23,231 nucleotides of DNA, taken from contig JAEZGQ010000226.1 in the NCBI GenBank assembly GCA_023416895.1, positions 1-23,231 on the forward strand, given 5' to 3'. Position 1 is the first letter of the stretch; each line of letters opens with the position of its first letter. Below, in pieces: positions 21,016-23,231 of this stretch. The notes below the pieces were generated by a model. It saw nothing but the letters and a program-made list of their open reading frames with translations, ran no database searches and had not been told where the DNA came from. The position numbers were made by a program, and so were the translations under genes. Origin of the DNA: Bacillota bacterium. Lineage in GTDB: Bacteria; Bacillota; Clostridia; Christensenellales; CAG-138.

Positions 21016-21240
21016 AAGCTAATGGGAGTCAAACCCCTGCGCCATAAAGCTGCTATTTGGCGCACTTTTTATCATCGTTCGTCGCCGTAGACCCGCTACG
21101 GCTCTCTCAACTTCCTTGCATTGCATCCAAACCAGCAGCTTGCGGTCAAAGAGTTTAGAGGGTTGGAAAGCGTGGCAGTGCAAGGCGGGGCATAAAGGCG
21201 TAGTAGCGCTACGGCGCGTGCCGATAACACACAGTTATGC
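21016..21240. repeat. Hairpin-rich non-coding element between lepA and hemW (putative dispersed repeat)
   Basis: This 225-base stretch has no ORF and is built of inverted repeats. TGCGCCA...TGGCGCA (21038-21064, 13-base loop) is followed on the plus strand by CTTTTT. GCCGTAG-ACCCG-CTACGGC lies at 21084-21102, and CGTAG-TAGCG-CTACG, containing the palindrome TAGCGCTA, at 21199-21213. The last two share the pattern GTAG....GCTACGGC. ATAAC/GTTAT flanks the lepA stop. It fills the whole gap from the lepA stop to the hemW start and looks like an inserted intergenic repeat unit. Copy number cannot be seen in one window. Confidence 0.55.
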
Positions 21241-23043
21241 TTAGTCGATGCGAAGCACGCTCATAAACGCCTCGCTCGGCAGCGAAACGGAGCCGACCTG
21301 ACGCATGCGCCGCTTACCTTCCTTCTGCTTTTCCAGGAGCTTCTTCTTACGTGTGATGTCGCCGCCGTAGCACTTGGCAAGCACGTCCTTGCGCACGGCG
21401 CGCACGGTTTCACGCGCAATGATCTTTCCGCCGATGGCCGCCTGAATGGGAATTTCAAACTGCTGGCGTGGTATGACCTCTTGAAGCTTTTCGGCCACCG
21501 CCCTGCCCTTGGAATAGGCCTTGTCGCGGTGAACGATGGTAGAGAGAGCATCACACATATCGCCGTTGAGCAAAAAGTCGAGCTTCACAAGGTCTGAGCG
21601 TTCATAGCCGGCAATTTCATAATCAAATGAAGCGTAACCGCGGCTTCTGGACTTCAGCTGATCAAAGAAATCGTAAATGATCTCGTTGAGCGGCAGCGTG
21701 TATTTGATGTTGACGCGCTTCTCTTCTATATACTTCATATCCTGGAAGATGCCGCGCTTTTCCTGGCAGAGTTCCATGATGGTGCCTACAAACTCCGATG
21801 GCGCCATGATGTGCGCCTCCACCATGGGCTCCTCCATGTAGAGAATTTCTGTGGGGCTTGGCATGTTGCTCGGGTTGTCGAGAAGCAGTTCCGTTTCGTC
21901 GGTTTTCATGACCTTGTAGATAACGCTCGGCGCAGTGGTCACAAGATCGAGGTCGAACTCGCGCTCGAGCCTTTCCTGAATGACTTCCATGTGTAGAAGC
22001 CCCAAAAAGCCGCAGCGGAACCCGAAGCCGAGCGCCATGGAGGTTTCCGGCTCGTATTTTAAGGAAGCATCATTGAGCTTCAGTTTTTCAAGCGCTTCTT
22101 TCAGGCTTTCATAATCCGCACCATCGGCGGGATAAATGCCGCAAAACACCATGGGGTTTGCTTCTTTGTAGCCGGACAGCGGTTCCTTGGCTGGGTTTAA
22201 AGCATCGGTAATGGTATCGCCTACTTTGGTATCCGCCACACTCTTAATGGAGGCTACAATGTACCCTACTTCGCCCGCATTAAGCTCTTCCGTGGGGCGA
22301 AGCGCCGGTGTGAACACGCCGACTTCCGTAACATCAAAGTCCTTTCCTCCCGCCATGAAGCGAATTTTCATGCCCGGTTTTACGGTGCCTTCCTTTACGC
22401 GTACATAGCTCAAAGCGCCTTTGTAATTGTCATAAATGCTATCGAAGATGAGCGCGCGAAGCGGTGCCTGCATATCGCCTGCGGGTGGTGGTACAAGCTC
22501 GACGACCTGCTTTAAAACCTGCTCCACATTGATGCCGTTTTTGGCGGAAATGCGGGGCGCGTCCATAGCGGGAAGGCCGATTACGTCTTCAATTTCCTTT
22601 GCGACATACTCCGGATCGGCGCTTGGTAAGTCGATTTTGTTGATAACGGGTACGATTTCAAGCCCCGCGTCAAGCGCGAGATAAACATTGGCAAGCGTTT
22701 GCGCCTCGATGCCCTGCGTGGCATCCACAACGAGCACGGCACCTTCGCAGGCCGCAAGGCTCCTTGAAACTTCATAGGTGAAGTCCACATGCCCCGGCGT
22801 ATCAATGAGGTTAAACATATAACGGTTGCCGTTTTCGTGTGTATAAAACATGCGCACGGCCGTCGCCTTGATGGTGATGCCGCGTTCGCGCTCGATTTCC
22901 ATGGTGTCGAGAAGCTGCGCTTCCATATCGCGCGCAGCGACCGTATCGGTTAGCTCCATAAGCCTGTCGGCCAACGTGGACTTACCGTGGTCGATGTGTG
23001 CGATGATGCAAAAGTTCCTGATAAACTCGCGGGGAAAAGCCAT
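21241..23043 (-). CDS. lepA: Elongation factor 4 (LepA)
   Basis: A 600-residue ribosome-binding GTPase, the normal family length. The G motifs are AHIDHGKS (15-22), RGIT (54-57), DTPGH (81-85) and NKID (135-138). The EF-G-like domains then include the LepA-typical GFRCGFLGLLHMEVIQERLE, DYEIAGYERSDLVKLDFLLN and the C-terminal KCYGGDITRKKKLLEKQKEG-KRRM. It promotes back-translocation or late 30S assembly. The ATG at 23043 follows TTGGAGGG seven bases upstream; the frame extends to 23106 but that is the -35 region. It has its own promoter and is probably cotranscribed with hemW. Confidence 0.98.
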   Translation of the reverse strand: MAFPREFIRNFCIIAHIDHGKSTLADRLMELTDTVAARDMEAQLLDTMEIERERGITIKATAVRMFYTHENGNRYMFNLIDTPGHVDFTYEVSRSLAACEGAVLVVDATQGIEAQTLANVYLALDAGLEIVPVINKIDLPSADPEYVAKEIEDVIGLPAMDAPRISAKNGINVEQVLKQVVELVPPPAGDMQAPLRALIFDSIYDNYKGALSYVRVKEGTVKPGMKIRFMAGGKDFDVTEVGVFTPALRPTEELNAGEVGYIVASIKSVADTKVGDTITDALNPAKEPLSGYKEANPMVFCGIYPADGADYESLKEALEKLKLNDASLKYEPETSMALGFGFRCGFLGLLHMEVIQERLEREFDLDLVTTAPSVIYKVMKTDETELLLDNPSNMPSPTEILYMEEPMVEAHIMAPSEFVGTIMELCQEKRGIFQDMKYIEEKRVNIKYTLPLNEIIYDFFDQLKSRSRGYASFDYEIAGYERSDLVKLDFLLNGDMCDALSTIVHRDKAYSKGRAVAEKLQEVIPRQQFEIPIQAAIGGKIIARETVRAVRKDVLAKCYGGDITRKKKLLEKQKEGKRRMRQVGSVSLPSEAFMSVLRID

Positions 23044-23077
23044 GAAACCCTCCAAGATGCTTTGGTTTTCTCTGCAA

Positions 23078-23106
23078 ATCATACTTGATGCGGCATAAAA
23101 TTGCAA
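23078..23106 (-). promoter_or_regulatory. Promoter of lepA
   Basis: TTGCAA (23101-23106), 17 bases and TATGAT (23078-23083) on the minus strand, 35 bases before the lepA start. The -35 is self-complementary and lies in the short divergent region shared with the plus-strand gene starting near 23155. Confidence 0.78.
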
Positions 23107-23154
23107 GCATTTGGGAGGCGTGGTATTATGAGAAAAAGCTTGCCGGAGGAAACG

Positions 23155-23231
23155 ATGTTTTGTAAGGATTTCGATTCATTCGTAAACACGCTTGAGCATA
23201 AGGGCTACATTGTACACCCCGCCGAAAGCGC
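23155..23231 (+). CDS. Start of an unidentified divergent gene (cut by window edge)
   Basis: The only likely plus-strand gene in the window. The ATG at 23155 follows CCGGAGGAAACG, a good ribosome binding site. The 25 visible residues begin MFCKDFDSFVNTLEHKGYIV and stay open to the edge. An in-frame ATG at 23128, with GGGAGG nine bases upstream, is an alternative start giving nine more residues. The family cannot be recognised from so short a piece. It is divergent from lepA, with about 110 bases between the start codons. Confidence 0.55.
   Translation, partial: MFCKDFDSFVNTLEHKGYIVHPAES

Overview
The window is a dense, almost entirely minus-strand stretch of housekeeping and sporulation genes. 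It comes from an endospore-forming, low-oxygen Firmicute of clostridial type with a moderately high GC content. The complete spoIIIAA-AH operon, the gene order lepA-hemW-hrcA-grpE-dnaK-dnaJ-prmA-rsmE-mtaB-HIT-rpsU, a perfect CIRCE operator, strong GGAGG-type ribosome binding sites and frequent TTG/GTG starts all point that way. I cannot name the species. All coordinates are on the plus strand, so transcription of nearly everything runs from right to left.

Right part (about 14600-23100). lepA (EF4) has its own promoter. It is followed by a 225-bp non-coding, hairpin-rich stretch that looks like a dispersed repeat, then hemW. The heat-shock operon hrcA-grpE-dnaK-dnaJ follows, with a TTGACA/TATTTT promoter and a perfect CIRCE site for HrcA autoregulation. 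A 14-bp hairpin lies between dnaK and dnaJ, and a strong terminator follows dnaJ. A divergent plus-strand gene of unknown function begins at the extreme right edge.

Middle part (about 9400-14600). prmA, rsmE, mtaB and a HIT-family gene form a tight translation and RNA-modification operon with its own promoter. rpsU (bS21, 56 aa) is a separate unit with a near-consensus promoter and a terminator. A small two-helix membrane protein of unknown function is another independent unit. A YlmC/YmxH PRC-barrel gene and the nrdR-pgeF pair follow.

Left part (1-8500). An unrecognised polytopic membrane protein has a start region buried in a 51-nt palindromic leader that covers its Shine-Dalgarno sequence. 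Next comes the whole spoIIIA operon, encoding the mother-cell half of the SpoIIIA-SpoIIQ channel, including an unusually short SpoIIIAF. Asp23, AmaP and a DUF2273 protein form an envelope-stress module with its own extended -10 promoter. That module leads into nusB, folD and the start of xseA, which is cut by the left edge.

I see no mobile element, CRISPR array, tRNA or rRNA. Most of the window is conventional. The observations most worth testing are the lepA-hemW repeat element, the SD-sequestering leader of the orphan membrane protein, the truncated SpoIIIAF, and the hairpin between dnaK and dnaJ.
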